A stretch of DNA of 64,000 bases from Corynebacterium tapiri (GTDB lineage Bacteria; Actinomycetota; Actinomycetes; Mycobacteriales; Mycobacteriaceae), in NCBI RefSeq assembly GCF_006334925.1, contig NZ_VDHJ01000005.1, positions 178,990 through 242,989 of the forward strand. Reading direction: 5' to 3'. The notes under the pieces were generated by a model that was given only the letters and a program-made list of their open reading frames with translations, did not search any database and was not told where the DNA came from. Below, piece after piece: positions 44,665 to 59,449 of this stretch. Numbering within the stretch: the stretch's first letter is position 1; each line of letters starts with the position of its first letter. The translations under genes were made by a program, and so were the position numbers.

Positions 44665-46791
44665 TTAAGCGTTGCCGTTGCGCTCCGCGATGATCTCGTC
44701 CGCGACGTTCTTGGGAACCTCAGCGTAAGAGTCGAAGATCATCGTGAAGTTAGCACGGCCGGCGGTGCGGGAACGCAGGTCACCGATGTAACCGAACATC
44801 TCGGACAGCGGGACCTTAGCCTTGACCACCTTGGCGCCTGCACGGTCGTCCATGGACGAGATCTGTCCACGGCGGGAGTTCAGGTCACCGATGACATCGC
44901 CCATGTACTCCTCGGGGGTGATGACCTCGACAGCCATCAGCGGCTCGAGCAGGACCGGCTTAGCCTTGGACAGGGCCTCCTTGAGGACCTGGGAGCCTGC
45001 CAGCTTGAAGGCCATCTCGGAGGAGTCGACGTCGTGGTAGGCGCCATCTTCCAGGGTGGCCTTGATGTTCACCAGCGGGTAGCCAGCGAGGTAGCCGTAC
45101 TGCATCGCGTCCTGGATACCGGCATCCACGGACGGGATGTACTCCTTGGGAACGCGACCACCGGTAACGGCGTTGACGAACTTGTAGTTCGGATCCTCGC
45201 CCTCCTCCAGCTCCTCGGGAGCCGGTGCGTAAGGCTCGATGGAGACGATGACCTTAGCGAACTGACCGGAACCACCAGTCTGCTTCTTGTGGGTGTAATC
45301 CACGCTGGCAACTGCCTTGCGGATCGTCTCACGGTAAGCAACCTGCGGGTTACCGATGTTGGCCTCGACCTTGAACTCGCGCTTCATACGGTCAACCAGG
45401 ACGTCGAGGTGGAGCTCGCCCATACCGCCGATAACGGTCTGGCCGGACTCCTCGTCCAGGCGGACGGTGAAGGTCGGGTCCTCTTCAGCGAGCTTCTGGA
45501 TAGCGGTACCCAGCTTCTCCTGGTCGGACTTGGTCTTGGGCTCGATGGCCACCTGGATCACCGGATCCGGGAAGTCCATGGACTCCAGGATGATCTGCTC
45601 GTTCTGGTTGCAGAGGGTGTCACCGGTGGTGGTGTCCTTCAAACCAATGAAGGCGTAGATGTTGCCAGCCACGGCCTCATCGACCGGGTTCTCCTTGTTG
45701 GCGTGCATCTGGAAGAGCTTGCCGACGCGCTCGCGCTTCTCCTTGGTGGAGTTGGAGACCTGCTCGCCCGGCTCAACGCGACCGGAGTACACACGAACGA
45801 AGGTCAGCTTGCCGAAGAACGGGTGAACGGCAATCTTGAAGGCCAGTGCGGAGAACGGCTCGTCGATGGACGGCTTACGGGTGAGCTCCTTGGTCTCGTC
45901 GCCCACAGCGTGGCCGTGAACCTCGCCCACGTCGAGCGGGTTCGGCAGGAAGTCGACAACAGCGTCGAGAAGCGGCTGAACACCCTTGTTGCGGTAGGCG
46001 GTACCGCAGTAGACCGGGTAGATCTCGGAGTTCACGACCATCTTGCGGATGGCGGTCTTGAGCTCATCGATGCTCAGCTCCTCGCCACCGAAGTACTTCT
46101 CCATGAGCTCTTCGTCGGACTCAGCAACGGTCTCAACGAGGGCCTCACGGTACTCAGCAGCCTTGTCAGCCAGGTCAGCCGGGATCTCACGGATCTCCGG
46201 CTCGGCGCCGACCTCAACCTTGCCCGGCCACACAATGGCCTTCATCTCGAGCAGGTCGACAACGCCGTCGAAGTCATCCTCGACGCCGATCGGCAGCTGC
46301 ATAACGAGCGGCTTGGCGTTCAGACGATCCTTGATGGTCTGAACGGTGAAGTAGAAGTCCGCACCGAGCTTGTCCATCTTGTTCACGAAGCAGATTCGCG
46401 GAACGTCGTACTTGGTGGCCTGACGCCACACCTGCTCGGACTGCGGCTCCACGCCTTCCTTGGCGTCGAACACGGCAACAGCGCCATCGAGCACGCGCAG
46501 GGAGCGCTCCACCTCAACGGTGAAGTCGACGTGACCCGGGGTGTCGATGATGTTGATCTGGTTGCCCTCCCAGAAACAGGTGACCGCGGCGGAGGTAATG
46601 GTGATGCCGCGCTCCTTCTCCTGCTCCATCCAGTCAGTGGTCGAGCCACCATCGTGGGTCTCGCCGACCTTGCGGTTGATACCCGTGTAGTACAGGATGC
46701 GCTCGGTGGTCGTGGTCTTACCGGCGTCAATGTGGGCCATGATGCCGATGTTGCGAACCTTGTTCAGGTCCTTAAGCACTTCTTGTGCCAC
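44665..46791 (-). CDS. fusA: Elongation factor G
   Basis: EF-G drives ribosomal translocation with GTP. The GTG at 46791 gives 708 residues starting (M)[13 protein letters not shown]; 17 upstream codons are open but are not conserved. Motifs: [11 protein letters not shown] near residue 19, D-T-P-G-H-V-D-F near 90 and N-K-M-D-K near 144, followed by domains II-V. It lies 257 bases after rpsG across a large stem-loop. Confidence 0.96.
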   Translation of the reverse strand: MAQEVLKDLNKVRNIGIMAHIDAGKTTTTERILYYTGINRKVGETHDGGSTTDWMEQEKERGITITSAAVTCFWEGNQINIIDTPGHVDFTVEVERSLRVLDGAVAVFDAKEGVEPQSEQVWRQATKYDVPRICFVNKMDKLGADFYFTVQTIKDRLNAKPLVMQLPIGVEDDFDGVVDLLEMKAIVWPGKVEVGAEPEIREIPADLADKAAEYREALVETVAESDEELMEKYFGGEELSIDELKTAIRKMVVNSEIYPVYCGTAYRNKGVQPLLDAVVDFLPNPLDVGEVHGHAVGDETKELTRKPSIDEPFSALAFKIAVHPFFGKLTFVRVYSGRVEPGEQVSNSTKEKRERVGKLFQMHANKENPVDEAVAGNIYAFIGLKDTTTGDTLCNQNEQIILESMDFPDPVIQVAIEPKTKSDQEKLGTAIQKLAEEDPTFTVRLDEESGQTVIGGMGELHLDVLVDRMKREFKVEANIGNPQVAYRETIRKAVASVDYTHKKQTGGSGQFAKVIVSIEPYAPAPEELEEGEDPNYKFVNAVTGGRVPKEYIPSVDAGIQDAMQYGYLAGYPLVNIKATLEDGAYHDVDSSEMAFKLAGSQVLKEALSKAKPVLLEPLMAVEVITPEEYMGDVIGDLNSRRGQISSMDDRAGAKVVKAKVPLSEMFGYIGDLRSRTAGRANFTMIFDSYAEVPKNVADEIIAERNGNA

Positions 46792-46949
46792 AGTGTTACC
46801 CCAACTTGTTTGTTGTCGACTCCGTCGCCTGTGCCAGAGCACGTGGACGGAAGGTCTGCGGATGTTTTCTGTTCAATTCTGCCACTATTTACCCATTACG
46901 TCAGTACGGAGAGTGCTGCCGCTGGACAAACAGGCAGTAAGCGCACGCA

Positions 46950-47024
46950 AGCCCGATCGGCGCACCCGCGCGTCGCGGCCGTCGAGGCTTCTCAACGGTC
47001 GCGGCGGCACGCGACGATCGGGCT
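46950..47024. repeat. 75-base stem-loop between rpsG and fusA
   Basis: Outer arms AGCCCGATCG (46950-46959) and CGATCGGGCT (47015-47024) are perfect inverted copies. Most of the interior also pairs (CGCGTCGCGGCCGT.GAG with CTC.ACGG.CGCGGCGGCACGCG) around a GCTT loop. There is no U-tract on either strand. It lies 25 bases after the rpsG stop. Confidence 0.75.
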
Positions 47025-47048
47025 ATAGCGGGCAAGCACGCGTCAGGA

Positions 47049-47516
47049 TTACCAGCGGTAGTGGGCGAAGGCGCGGTTGGCCTCTGCCATCTTGTGGGTG
47101 TCCTCGCGGCGCTTCACGGAAGCACCCAGGCCGTTGGAGGCATCCAGGATCTCGTTAGCCAGACGCTCCATCATGGAGTTCTCGCGACGCTGACGGGTGA
47201 AGGTCACCAGCCAACGCAGAGCGAGGGTGTTGGAGCGGGACGGACGAACCTCAACCGGAACCTGGTAGGTAGCGCCACCCACGCGGCGGGAACGAACCTC
47301 GAGGTCAGGGCGGATGTTGCCCAGAGCCTTCTCCAGGGTGCCAACCGGATCGGTGCCGGTCTTCTCGCGGCACTTCTCCAGCGCGCCGTAGACGATGCGC
47401 TCGGCGGTGGACTTCTTGCCGTCCAGGAGGACCTTGTTCACGAGCTGGGTAACCAGCTCGGACTTGTACACCGGATCCTTAACGACGGGACGCTTCGGAG
47501 CTGCATTCTTACGCAT
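47049..47516 (-). CDS. rpsG: 30S ribosomal protein S7
   Basis: S7 nucleates 3'-domain assembly of 16S rRNA and in E. coli represses the str operon. The 155-residue product begins M-R-K-N-A-A-P-K-R and has the signature [22 protein letters not shown] (about 17-38). It is 3 bases downstream of rpsL. Confidence 0.98.
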   Translation of the reverse strand: MRKNAAPKRPVVKDPVYKSELVTQLVNKVLLDGKKSTAERIVYGALEKCREKTGTDPVGTLEKALGNIRPDLEVRSRRVGGATYQVPVEVRPSRSNTLALRWLVTFTRQRRENSMMERLANEILDASNGLGASVKRREDTHKMAEANRAFAHYRW

Positions 47517-47519
47517 TGA

Positions 47520-47888
47520 CTATCCCTTCTTCGCGCCGTAACGGGAACGGGCCTGCTTACGGTCCTTGACACCCTGGGTATCCAGAGCGCCACGGATGAT
47601 CTTGTAACGGACACCCGGAAGGTCCTTCACACGACCACCGCGCACGAGCACCATGGAGTGCTCCTGCAGGTTGTGGCCCTCACCCGGGATGTAGGCCGAA
47701 ACCTCGATACCGGAGGTCAGACGCACACGGGCGACCTTACGCAGAGCCGAGTTCGGCTTCTTCGGGGTGGTGGTGTACACACGGGTGCACACGCCGCGAC
47801 GCTGCGGCGAACCCTTCAGAGCTGCGGTAGAAACCGCAGCCTTCTTGTCATGGCGGCCCTTGCGGACCAGCTGCTGAATAGTTGGCAT
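47520..47888 (-). CDS. rpsL: 30S ribosomal protein S12
   Basis: S12 governs decoding fidelity. The ATG at 47888 gives the standard 122 residues [12 protein letters not shown]; 19 further codons upstream are open without homology. Lysines at the streptomycin-relevant positions are wild type (T-P-K-K-P-N-S and G-G-R-V-K-D-L-P). It is the first gene of the str operon, with a 150-base leader. Confidence 0.97.
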   Translation of the reverse strand: MPTIQQLVRKGRHDKKAAVSTAALKGSPQRRGVCTRVYTTTPKKPNSALRKVARVRLTSGIEVSAYIPGEGHNLQEHSMVLVRGGRVKDLPGVRYKIIRGALDTQGVKDRKQARSRYGAKKG

Positions 47889-48047
47889 TCCTGCTCTTTC
47901 TGTTGCGTTTGTCTGGTGGGAACTACCGGAATCATGCCTGAACACGACAAAAACGGGGCTCTTTTCGGGGCCCTTCCGGTTTTCACCACAGCACTCAACG
48001 ACTGCAAGTGCGGGTCTCCCACCTAGAGAGAGTGGGACTAGTTAATC

Positions 48048-48077
48048 AAGGTAGCGCATGGAACCGGCGTATTCCAA
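48048..48077 (-). promoter_or_regulatory. Candidate rpsL (str operon) promoter
   Basis: On the minus strand TTGGAA (48072-48077) and TACCTT (48048-48053) are 18 bases apart. Transcription from about 48041 would give a leader near 150 bases containing a CCCAC/GTGGG hairpin (48017-48036). Confidence 0.5.
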
Positions 48078-48093
48078 ACCGCCCTAGATCTTT

Positions 48094-48960
48094 CTAGCTT
48101 CTTATGTGCGGTCTCAGCCTTCCGGCGAGAGTGGTGAGGGCAAGTTGTCCGCTCTCGTATGATCCATCGGCCGGAATCGCCGCAATCGAGATGAACGTAT
48201 CCCCCACGTAGCCGAACTGGCGAACGAGGTACGGGCCGCTCTCCTCCGGCCCCCAGCCGCCTTTGAACCGGGCACCTTCCAACTGACCGATCCCATATGC
48301 ATGCTGGGGTGAAATCTCCCCCATTGCCGCCAGTACTGTTGCCTCAGCCTGGCCCGTGGACGTCGATAAGCAACGGGCGAAGCTCGCCTGGTCTGCCAAG
48401 GACCAGTCGGTTTGGCCAAACGCACTAAAGCCCGGGCGGGTTACCTGGGGATTCACCTCGGTGTGGTCGTCGCCGCACTCACGCAGGACCTGTTCCACCG
48501 CGGCCGCCGCCTGCTCTCCTCCCCCGAGGCTCTCCCACAGCTGTTGCGCCGCGTCGTTGTCCGAAACGGTGATCGCGGAATGGGCGACCCCGCTTAGCGA
48601 CGGATCTGCGCGCAGCGCCGCAATAGCCAGAGGTACTTTGATAGTGGACCATGCCGGCCGGGGCGTTAAGGACCCGCCAGTATGAGCTCCTGCGCGATCC
48701 TGCATCACAACACCGACGCGGACGTCGAGTTCTTGCTCGACCTCGCTGGCGAGGGCTGCCAGGTCTAGGGCCGGGTCAGTCGGTGTCGCCTGTTCGGGCT
48801 CGGCGGGCCCGGCAGTCCCGGGCTCGGCGGAGTTGGTGGGCGAAGCCGTCACCGTAACGATCACAGGAACCGGGGTATCCACCTGCCCATTGCTGCAGTT
48901 GGACAACGCGAGGGCAAGGGACGTCGATAAGCCACAGGCTAGGAACCGGCGAAAACTCAT
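48094..48960 (-). CDS. Exported serine beta-lactamase-like / penicillin-interacting protein
   Basis: This 288-residue protein has an N-terminal signal (residues 4-20) followed by C-S-N-G, possibly a lipoprotein cysteine, although the residue before it (Asn) is unusual. A Pro/Thr-rich linker runs to about 65. The class A-like fold follows with S-x-x-K as S-T-I-K (about 108-111), S-D-N as V-S-D-N-D (about 133-137), and K-G-G in place of K-T-G (R-F-K-G-G-W-G near 235). The usual E-x-x-L-N glutamate motif is not evident, so it may be a non-hydrolysing relative. Its start overlaps the previous gene's stop by 4 bases. Confidence 0.75.
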   Translation of the reverse strand: MSFRRFLACGLSTSLALALSNCSNGQVDTPVPVIVTVTASPTNSAEPGTAGPAEPEQATPTDPALDLAALASEVEQELDVRVGVVMQDRAGAHTGGSLTPRPAWSTIKVPLAIAALRADPSLSGVAHSAITVSDNDAAQQLWESLGGGEQAAAAVEQVLRECGDDHTEVNPQVTRPGFSAFGQTDWSLADQASFARCLSTSTGQAEATVLAAMGEISPQHAYGIGQLEGARFKGGWGPEESGPYLVRQFGYVGDTFISIAAIPADGSYESGQLALTTLAGRLRPHIRS

Positions 48961-49526
48961 TGAATGTAGACGTTCGCGTTGTTACCGCCGGAGCAGTGCA
49001 CGTAGGTGCCGTGATTGCTGCAGTACATGGAGTAGGTCTTATCCGTGACGGGACTCCATACCCGCACGCTTCCGTTACCGCTGTAGCCCGAGCCGTACTC
49101 GGACCGCCACGCGGAGGCCACGCGCGACGCGAACTCCGCGGACGTCGGCCCAGAGAGATACACCCCGCCGCCGATGGACTGAGCATAAGACGGCACCTGA
49201 GGACCCGGAGCGGGCGCAGGCGCCGGCGCTGGGGCTGGGGCCTGATTTGGCACCTCAGCACTACTCGATGGAGCCACAGTAACCGTCGACGTCGGAGTTG
49301 TGGCGTGCTCATCCCCACCGGACTTGTTCAATAGAAGCGCTGTAATGATGCCCGCAGCACCTAGCAGAATCGCTAGGATCAGCGCGATCCAGATGGCGAC
49401 ACCGGGCCCCGACTTACGATGTTGAACTGCGCCATAAGGCACGCTTCCCCCCTGGTACTGGCCTTGCGTAGGGAAGGACGTAGTCTGCGGCTGCGACTCA
49501 GAGGCCCAGGGGTTGTTGTATGTCAT
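48957..49526 (-). CDS. Membrane-anchored envelope protein, unknown
   Basis: The ATG at 49526 (with AGGGAAGAG upstream) gives 189 residues; a longer frame from 49562 lacks such a site. Residues 1-40 are polar (Asn/Gln/Ser/Gly-rich), a membrane segment follows (about 44-67), then a Thr/Ser and Ala-Pro-repeat linker (about 75-112). A small extracellular domain with two cysteines near the C-terminus (C-S-N-H-G and H-C-S-G-G) closes it and could form a disulfide. It forms an operon with the beta-lactamase-like gene. No family recognised. Confidence 0.7.
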   Translation of the reverse strand: MTYNNPWASESQPQTTSFPTQGQYQGGSVPYGAVQHRKSGPGVAIWIALILAILLGAAGIITALLLNKSGGDEHATTPTSTVTVAPSSSAEVPNQAPAPAPAPAPAPGPQVPSYAQSIGGGVYLSGPTSAEFASRVASAWRSEYGSGYSGNGSVRVWSPVTDKTYSMYCSNHGTYVHCSGGNNANVYIQ

Positions 49527-49752
49527 TTCTCTTCCCTTTCGGGGTTCGTCGACCGGTCGCAAAGAATCGATCCCGGTTTCAGCTTCCAGACAGGTTCTCT
49601 AAATAGTCTATCCAGTTGCCCACTACTGGGGATACAGCTTTTGTGCAAATCTCCACCCCTAGTGGAAGATTTGTTGGTTTTAGACAGTTTCGTGACGCTC
49701 CCCAGACGTAGCATGAGCACATCAGCTGTCTTCTGCCGGAAAGAAATCTCTT

Positions 49753-50073
49753 ATGAGCGACCAGATCGCACTGGTCAAGAAGTACGCACCGAATGCCGAC
49801 GAGGATGTCATTCAGGCCATGGCCAGCACCTACCGCCTTGCTCTGAGTAACCGCGATGCGGCTACCGTCTCTGCCAGCGACCCGGCCGAGCTGGAGACCG
49901 TGCGAAAGAACTTCTTGGAAAAGAAGCTCGGCCTGACCGAGTCCCCGGAGGTCCTGGACAAGGCCATCAATGACGTCTTGGCAACTATGAAGGACGGCTC
50001 CGCCAATCCTCGACTGGCTGTGTACTACCTTCTTGCTGAGAAGTTCGGCAAGCTCGACGTGTTCACCAAGTAA
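49753..50073 (+). CDS. DUF2853 family protein
   Basis: This 106-residue all-helical cytosolic protein shows the DUF2853 pattern: an N-terminal Y-A-P-N-A-D-E-D-V-I-Q-A-M, a central N-F-L-E-K-K-L-G-L and the C-terminal Y-Y-L-L-A-E-K-F-G-K-L-x-V-F. The function of the family is not known. The ATG has GGAAAG upstream. It is a single-gene unit closed by a terminator (50091-50125). Confidence 0.85.
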   Translation: MSDQIALVKKYAPNADEDVIQAMASTYRLALSNRDAATVSASDPAELETVRKNFLEKKLGLTESPEVLDKAINDVLATMKDGSANPRLAVYYLLAEKFGKLDVFTK

Positions 50074-50090
50074 CGCGTCGCTGGGCCCGA

Positions 50091-50125
50091 GCCTCCTGCC
50101 GATTTAGCTGGTGGGAGGCTTTTTC
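50091..50125 (+). terminator. Terminator downstream of the DUF2853 gene
   Basis: The stem GCCTCC/GGAGGC (50091-50096 with 50114-50119) is followed by TTTTTC. It lies 17 bases after the stop. Confidence 0.8.
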
Positions 50126-50241
50126 ATACCCTTAGGGGATCAATGGGGGCCGGAATTGGAATAGATAATCCCTCAACGTCGTATGTGACGGACAATACAC
50201 TCAAGCCCTAAACGATAAGTAACTCACTTACCGGAGGGCTC

Positions 50242-51597
50242 ATGTCTCATCCTGCAACTTCTCTCTCGGCAACAGGCAGTCAGCTCGGTGGCGCCCGGGC
50301 CCTAGGCAAGGCCGAACAGCGCAAGTCATTCGTCGCCGCCGTCTCCGGCAACTACCTAGAGTGGTTCGACTGGACCACCTACGCGGTGTTCACCCCCTAC
50401 ATCGCGGCCTCGTTCTTTGAGAACTCTAACCCCACCTCCGCTACTCTGGCGACGCTGGGAGTCTTCGCCGGCGGTTTTGTGGCTCGCCCAGTTGGCGGAC
50501 TGGTGTTTGGCCGGATCGGCGACAAGCTGGGACGCAAGTTTGCGCTGGTCACGGCCATGGTGTGCATGGGCATCGGATCCTTGGCCATCGCGCTCATGCC
50601 CACTTTTGACCAGGTAGGAGTGTGGGCGTCGGTGGGCCTGTTGCTGGCCAGGCTCTTGCAGGGCCTCGCCCACGGCGGCGAGTCCGGCAACGCGTACTCC
50701 TACATCGCGGAGATTTCTCCGGCGAAGGATCGTGGCCTGTGGGGAAGCAGCATCTTCATCAGCGCCACGCTGGGAGTTATGACGGCGACCGGGCTGGGCG
50801 CACTGTTTTCCAGGTTGCTTGCCCCCGAGGCCATGGACAGCTGGGGGTGGCGCATCGCCTTCGTGATTGGCTTCTTACTGGCTGGGTTCGCCCTGGTTAT
50901 TCGTAAGGAAGCACAAGAGTCTGAGTACTTTAATGAGGCTAAGAGCGACGGCAGCGTCGATAAGCTCCCCGCAACCCAGAAGCAGCTGGTCATCGTGGCC
51001 GTCCGCATTTTCATGCTGAGCACGCTCACGATGGTGCTGTACTACACGTGGATGAGCTTCTTTGCCACCTACGCGATCTCCTCACGCGGCATGGATGAGC
51101 AGGGCGCATATACCGCTAGCTTGCTCGCGCAGGTGGTCGGCCTTATTGCGCTGCCACTGTGGGGACGGTTGTCAGACAAGGTGGGGCGCGTGCGGCAACT
51201 TCGTTGGTGGGCGCTGGCCGTGATGATCGTAGTGTTCCCCGTTAGCCTCTTTCTCACCGAAGCTCCGTGGACTCTGTTTGTATGCCAATCTATCGCGCTG
51301 GTCGTGTGGGCGATGCAGGCGTCGATCCACCCGGTGGTCCTGGCGGAGCAAGCGCCCACCGCTGCGCGATCAACCAGCGTGGGCGTGTGGAGTTCCGTTG
51401 GCGCTGCGTTGATCGGCGGCACCGCGCCCTATTTGCACGCGTGGTTCACTGCCCAGGGGATGGAGTGGGCGTTTTCGGTGTACATCATCGTGCTCGGCGT
51501 GGTCACGCTCATCGCACTGCGCTTCATCCCCGACGTCACAGGACTGGAGATGGATCAGATCCCGCTGCCTGGTGAGCCGGTGCCGGCTGTGAAGTGA
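50242..51597 (+). CDS. MHS-family (metabolite:H+ symporter) MFS transporter
   Basis: This 451-residue inner-membrane protein has 12 hydrophobic segments. The opening G-N-Y-L-E-W-F-D-W-T-T-Y (about 31-42) and the R-P-V-G-G-L-V-F-G-R-I-G-D-K-L-G-R-K (about 81-98) motifs identify the ProP/KgtP/ShiA-type MHS group. These import organic acids, betaine, proline or shikimate with protons. G-E-S-G-N-A-Y is the usual TM4-5 motif. GGAGGG precedes the ATG. Its substrate cannot be decided. Confidence 0.9.
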   Translation: MSHPATSLSATGSQLGGARALGKAEQRKSFVAAVSGNYLEWFDWTTYAVFTPYIAASFFENSNPTSATLATLGVFAGGFVARPVGGLVFGRIGDKLGRKFALVTAMVCMGIGSLAIALMPTFDQVGVWASVGLLLARLLQGLAHGGESGNAYSYIAEISPAKDRGLWGSSIFISATLGVMTATGLGALFSRLLAPEAMDSWGWRIAFVIGFLLAGFALVIRKEAQESEYFNEAKSDGSVDKLPATQKQLVIVAVRIFMLSTLTMVLYYTWMSFFATYAISSRGMDEQGAYTASLLAQVVGLIALPLWGRLSDKVGRVRQLRWWALAVMIVVFPVSLFLTEAPWTLFVCQSIALVVWAMQASIHPVVLAEQAPTAARSTSVGVWSSVGAALIGGTAPYLHAWFTAQGMEWAFSVYIIVLGVVTLIALRFIPDVTGLEMDQIPLPGEPVPAVK

Positions 51598-51655
51598 CGC
51601 GAGGTTGCTCACTAGTCCATCCGTAACACGACTTTTGGGTGAGGGGCCTCGGAAT

Positions 51656-51740
51656 CCCTCGGGTCGACACCTGGAGGGTAGTGGCGAGGTAAACGCCCAG
51701 GTCACTGCTCATGGGACCGCTCCAGATGTCGACCCGAAGG
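51656..51740. repeat. 21-bp inverted repeat between the MHS transporter and rpoC
   Basis: The left arm 51656-51676 (core GGGTCGACACCTGGAG) and right arm 51720-51740 (core CTCCAGATGTCGACCC) match at 19 of 21 positions, 43 bases apart. It lies in non-coding sequence 59 bases after the transporter stop. Confidence 0.8.
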
Positions 51741-51782
51741 AATATGCTCCCGAATAGGTCCCGGACACCACCCCGATAGGCC

Positions 51783-51823
51783 AAAGCGCCCGGCCCCTCC
51801 ACACTGGAGAAGCCGGGCGCTTT
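51783..51823 (-). terminator. Terminator of rpoBC
   Basis: A perfect 12-bp stem AAAGCGCCCGGC/GCCGGGCGCTTT is followed on the minus strand by GGCC and on the plus strand by CTAG. It lies 27 bases after the rpoC stop. It may act in both directions, ending the MHS transporter transcript too. Confidence 0.8.
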
Positions 51824-51850
51824 CTAGTTAGCAGACCGTGCTAGCAGGAC

Positions 51851-55867
<4,017 letters not shown>

Positions 55868-55948
55868 ACTCCCTTTCACCCTCTGCTCTGTTCGAGGCAG
55901 AGGGATCGAATGGCGGAAATGAACTTAAGCTTTGCGTATTTCGCCTGG

Positions 55949-58900
55949 CTAGGCGATGTCGGTGTCGGCGTCGGCACGCTCGTCGCGGGACAGGTTAATG
56001 CCCAGCGAGCTTGCGGCCTCGTCGTCCTCGTCGGAACCGGACAGCTCCATCGGGGTGCCGTCGGTCGCCAGAACCTCAACGTTGAGGCAGAGCGACTGCA
56101 GCTCCTTGAGCAACACCTTGAAGGACTCGGGGATACCCGGATCCGGAATGTTGTCGCCCTTGACGATCGCCTCGTAGACCTTCACTCGGCCCATCACGTC
56201 ATCCGACTTGATGGTGAGCAGCTCCTGCAGGGTGTAGGCAGCGCCATAAGCCTGCATTGCCCACACCTCCATCTCGCCGAAGCGCTGGCCACCGAACTGT
56301 GCCTTACCACCCAGCGGCTGCTGGGTAATCATGGAGTACGGGCCGGTGGAGCGAGCGTGAATCTTCTCGTCCACCAGATGGTGCAGCTTGAGCATGTACA
56401 TGTAACCCACGGAGATGGGGTGCTCGAACGGCTCGCCGGAACGGCCGTCGAAAAGCTGCGTCTTACCCTGCTCATTGACCATGACGTCGCCGTCGCGGTT
56501 CGGCTTAGAGTTAGCCAGCAGACCGGTCAGCTCCTCGTTGGAAGCGCCGTCGAACACCGGGGTGGCCGTCAGGGACTCCGGCGGCACGTCGTAGAGGTGC
56601 TCCGGGAGGGTCTTGATCAGCTCGGCGTTCTTCGGATCCTCCGGATCCACGGTCCAGCCAGCGTGTGCCAGCCAGCCCAGGTGGACCTCGAGGACCTGGC
56701 CGATGTTCATACGACGCGGCACACCGTGAGTGTTCAGGATGATGTCGACCGGGGTGCCGTCAGCCATGAACGGCATGTCCTCCGGCGGCAGGATCTTGCC
56801 CACGACACCCTTGTTGCCGTGGCGGCCGGCCATCTTGTCGCCGTCCTGGATCTTGCGCTTCTGAGCCACGTACACGCGGATCATCTCGTTGACACCAGGC
56901 GACAGATCGTCGTCGTCCTCGCGGGAGAAGCGACGCACGCCGATGACCTTGCCGGTCTCACCGTGCGGAACCTTCAGGGAGGTGTCGCGGACCTCGCGGG
57001 CCTTCTCGCCGAAGATGGCGCGCAGCAGGCGCTCCTCCGGGGTCAGCTCGGTCTCACCCTTCGGGGTGACCTTACCGACCAGGATGTCGCCGTCACGCAC
57101 GTCAGCGCCGATACGGACAATGCCGCGATCGTCGAGGTCGCGCAGGACGTCTTCAGACACGTTCGGGATCTCACGGGTGATTTCCTCGGCACCGAGCTTG
57201 GTGTCGCGAGCGTCGATCTCGTGCTCCTCGATGTGGATGGAGGTCAGGATGTCCTCCTCCACCACGCGCTGGTTGAGGATGATGGCGTCCTCGTAGTTGT
57301 GGCCTTCCCACGGCATGAACGCCACGAGGAGGTTGCGGCCGAGAGCCATCTCGCCGTCCTTGGTGCCCGGGCCGTCGGCGATGACCTGACCGGCCTCGAC
57401 GCGATCACCCAGGTTGACCAGCGGAACCTGGTTGTAGCAGGTGCCCTGGTTGGTGCGCTGGAACTTGCGCAGCAGGAAGGAGTCGCGCTGGCCCTCATCA
57501 TCCATGATGGTGATGACGTCAGCGGTCACGTTCTCCACCACACCGGCCTTCGGTGCGATGACCAGGTCGCCAGCGTCGTATGCAGCGCGCTGCTCCATGC
57601 CGGTGCCCACGTAAGCGGACTCCGCGCGCACCAGCGGCACGGCCTGCTTCTGCATGTTCGCACCCATCAGGGCGCGGTTGGCATCGTCGTGCTCCAGGAA
57701 CGGAATCATGGCCGTACCCACAGACACCATCTGGCGCGGGGAAATGTCCAGGTAGTCAACACCCTGGGCATCGGTCACGGCGATGTCGCCATCCTTGATG
57801 CGGACCTCGATGCGCTCCTCGGTGATCGTGCCGTCGGCATCCTGTGCAACAGAAGCCTGGGCGATGGAGAAGCGATCCTCCTCGTCAGCGGTGAGGTACT
57901 CGACCTGGTCGGTGGCCTTGCCGTCAACGACCTTGCGGTACGGGGTCTCGATGAAGCCGAAGGCGTTCACGCGAGCGTAGGAAGCCAGCGAGCCGATCAG
58001 ACCAATGTTCGGACCCTCGGGAGTCTCGATCGGGCACATACGGCCGTAGTGAGACGGGTGAACGTCGCGGACCTCGATGCCGGCGCGCTCACGCGACAGG
58101 CCGCCGGGGCCCAGCGCGGAAAGACGACGCTTGTGGGTCAGACCAGACAGCGAGTTGTTCTGGTCCATGAACTGCGAAAGCTGCGAAGTACCGAAGAACT
58201 CGCGGATAGCAGCGGAAACCGGGCGCACGTTGATCAGGGAGGTCGGGGTGATCGACTCAGCGTCCTGGGTGGTCATGCGCTCGCGCACAACACGCTCCAT
58301 GCGGGACAGGCCCACGCGAACCTGGTTCTGGATGAGCTCGCCCACGGTACGCAGACGACGGTTACCAAAGTGGTCGATGTCGTCGGTGTCCAGGGAGATG
58401 GTCTCGCCATTCGGGGCGGTCATCTCGCGCTCACCGGCGTGCATGCGCACCAGGTACTCCAGGGTGGTGGCGATGTCCTCTTCGGTCAGCGTCATGAGGC
58501 CGTCGTGGTCGCCGCCAAGACCCAGCTTGCGGTTGACCTTGTAGCGGCCGACCTTGGCCAGGTCGTAGCGCTTCGGACGGAAGAAGGCGTTCTCAATCAG
58601 AGACTGCGCCAGGTCGCGGGTCGGCTGCTCGCCCGGACGCTGCTTGCGGTAGATCTCCAACAGAGCCTCGTCGGTGTTAGCTACACCGTCGGACTCCAGG
58701 GTGGACATCATGATCTCGGAGAAGCCGAAGCGCTCCTTGATCTGCTCCTCGGTCCAGCCGAGGGCCTTCAGCAGCACGGTGACGGGCTGACGACGCTTGC
58801 GGTCGATGCGCACGCCGACGACGTCGCGCTTGTCGACGTCGAACTCAAGCCAAGCACCACGGGAAGGAATGACCTTCACGGAGTGCAGCGGACGCTCGGT

Positions 58901-59449
58901 GGACTTATCGATCGACTGATCGAAGTACACGCCGGGCGAACGAACCAACTGGGAGACGACGACACGCTCGGTGCCGTTCACGATGAACGTGCCCTTGTCC
59001 GTCATCAGCGGGAAGTCGCCGATGAAGACGGTCTGGGACTTGATCTCCTGGGTGTCGTTGTTAATGAACTCAGCGGTCACATACAGCTGTGCCGAGTAGT
59101 TCATATCCTTGTCCTTGCACTCGTCGACGGAGTGCTTTACCGGCTCGAAGCGCGGCTCGGAAAGGGAAAGGGACATGTTGCCCGAGTAGTCCTGAATCGG
59201 GCTGAGCTCGTGGAGGATGTCCTCGAGCCCACTGGTAATGACGGCGTCAGCGCCGCGCTCCTCCTGCTGCTTGGCGCGCCACTGCGGGTCGCCCACAAGC
59301 CAGGCAAAAGAATCGAGCTGAAGGTCGAGTAGGCCCGGTACAGCAATAGGCTCCGTGATCTTCGCGAACGAGTGTCGCGTCGGAGCCCCGGGGATTTCGG
59401 CCACTGACTTGGTCTGGCGGGAGACTGCCAAGATGGGTCCTTCCAGCAC
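55949..59449 (-). CDS. rpoB: DNA-directed RNA polymerase subunit beta
   Basis: Beta forms the other half of the polymerase active cleft and is the rifampicin target. The GTG at 59449 ((M)[11 protein letters not shown]) gives 1166 residues, matching relatives. A GTG at 59479 and the open frame to 59575 are alternatives, and no start has a strong ribosome-binding site. The rifampicin region reads [20 protein letters not shown], with Asp, His and Ser at the main resistance positions unchanged. It heads rpoBC with a promoter at 59655-59681. Confidence 0.96.
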   Translation of the reverse strand: MLEGPILAVSRQTKSVAEIPGAPTRHSFAKITEPIAVPGLLDLQLDSFAWLVGDPQWRAKQQEERGADAVITSGLEDILHELSPIQDYSGNMSLSLSEPRFEPVKHSVDECKDKDMNYSAQLYVTAEFINNDTQEIKSQTVFIGDFPLMTDKGTFIVNGTERVVVSQLVRSPGVYFDQSIDKSTERPLHSVKVIPSRGAWLEFDVDKRDVVGVRIDRKRRQPVTVLLKALGWTEEQIKERFGFSEIMMSTLESDGVANTDEALLEIYRKQRPGEQPTRDLAQSLIENAFFRPKRYDLAKVGRYKVNRKLGLGGDHDGLMTLTEEDIATTLEYLVRMHAGEREMTAPNGETISLDTDDIDHFGNRRLRTVGELIQNQVRVGLSRMERVVRERMTTQDAESITPTSLINVRPVSAAIREFFGTSQLSQFMDQNNSLSGLTHKRRLSALGPGGLSRERAGIEVRDVHPSHYGRMCPIETPEGPNIGLIGSLASYARVNAFGFIETPYRKVVDGKATDQVEYLTADEEDRFSIAQASVAQDADGTITEERIEVRIKDGDIAVTDAQGVDYLDISPRQMVSVGTAMIPFLEHDDANRALMGANMQKQAVPLVRAESAYVGTGMEQRAAYDAGDLVIAPKAGVVENVTADVITIMDDEGQRDSFLLRKFQRTNQGTCYNQVPLVNLGDRVEAGQVIADGPGTKDGEMALGRNLLVAFMPWEGHNYEDAIILNQRVVEEDILTSIHIEEHEIDARDTKLGAEEITREIPNVSEDVLRDLDDRGIVRIGADVRDGDILVGKVTPKGETELTPEERLLRAIFGEKAREVRDTSLKVPHGETGKVIGVRRFSREDDDDLSPGVNEMIRVYVAQKRKIQDGDKMAGRHGNKGVVGKILPPEDMPFMADGTPVDIILNTHGVPRRMNIGQVLEVHLGWLAHAGWTVDPEDPKNAELIKTLPEHLYDVPPESLTATPVFDGASNEELTGLLANSKPNRDGDVMVNEQGKTQLFDGRSGEPFEHPISVGYMYMLKLHHLVDEKIHARSTGPYSMITQQPLGGKAQFGGQRFGEMEVWAMQAYGAAYTLQELLTIKSDDVMGRVKVYEAIVKGDNIPDPGIPESFKVLLKELQSLCLNVEVLATDGTPMELSGSDEDDEAASSLGINLSRDERADADTDIA

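Noticed and set aside
44593..47028. 811-codon open frame opposite fusA
   Set aside because: Same codon-aligned antisense effect; no ribosome-binding site or family features.
47950..47973. Intrinsic terminator (attenuator) in the rpsL leader
   Set aside because: A T-run is present on the minus strand, but the stem before it pairs only about 4 bp.
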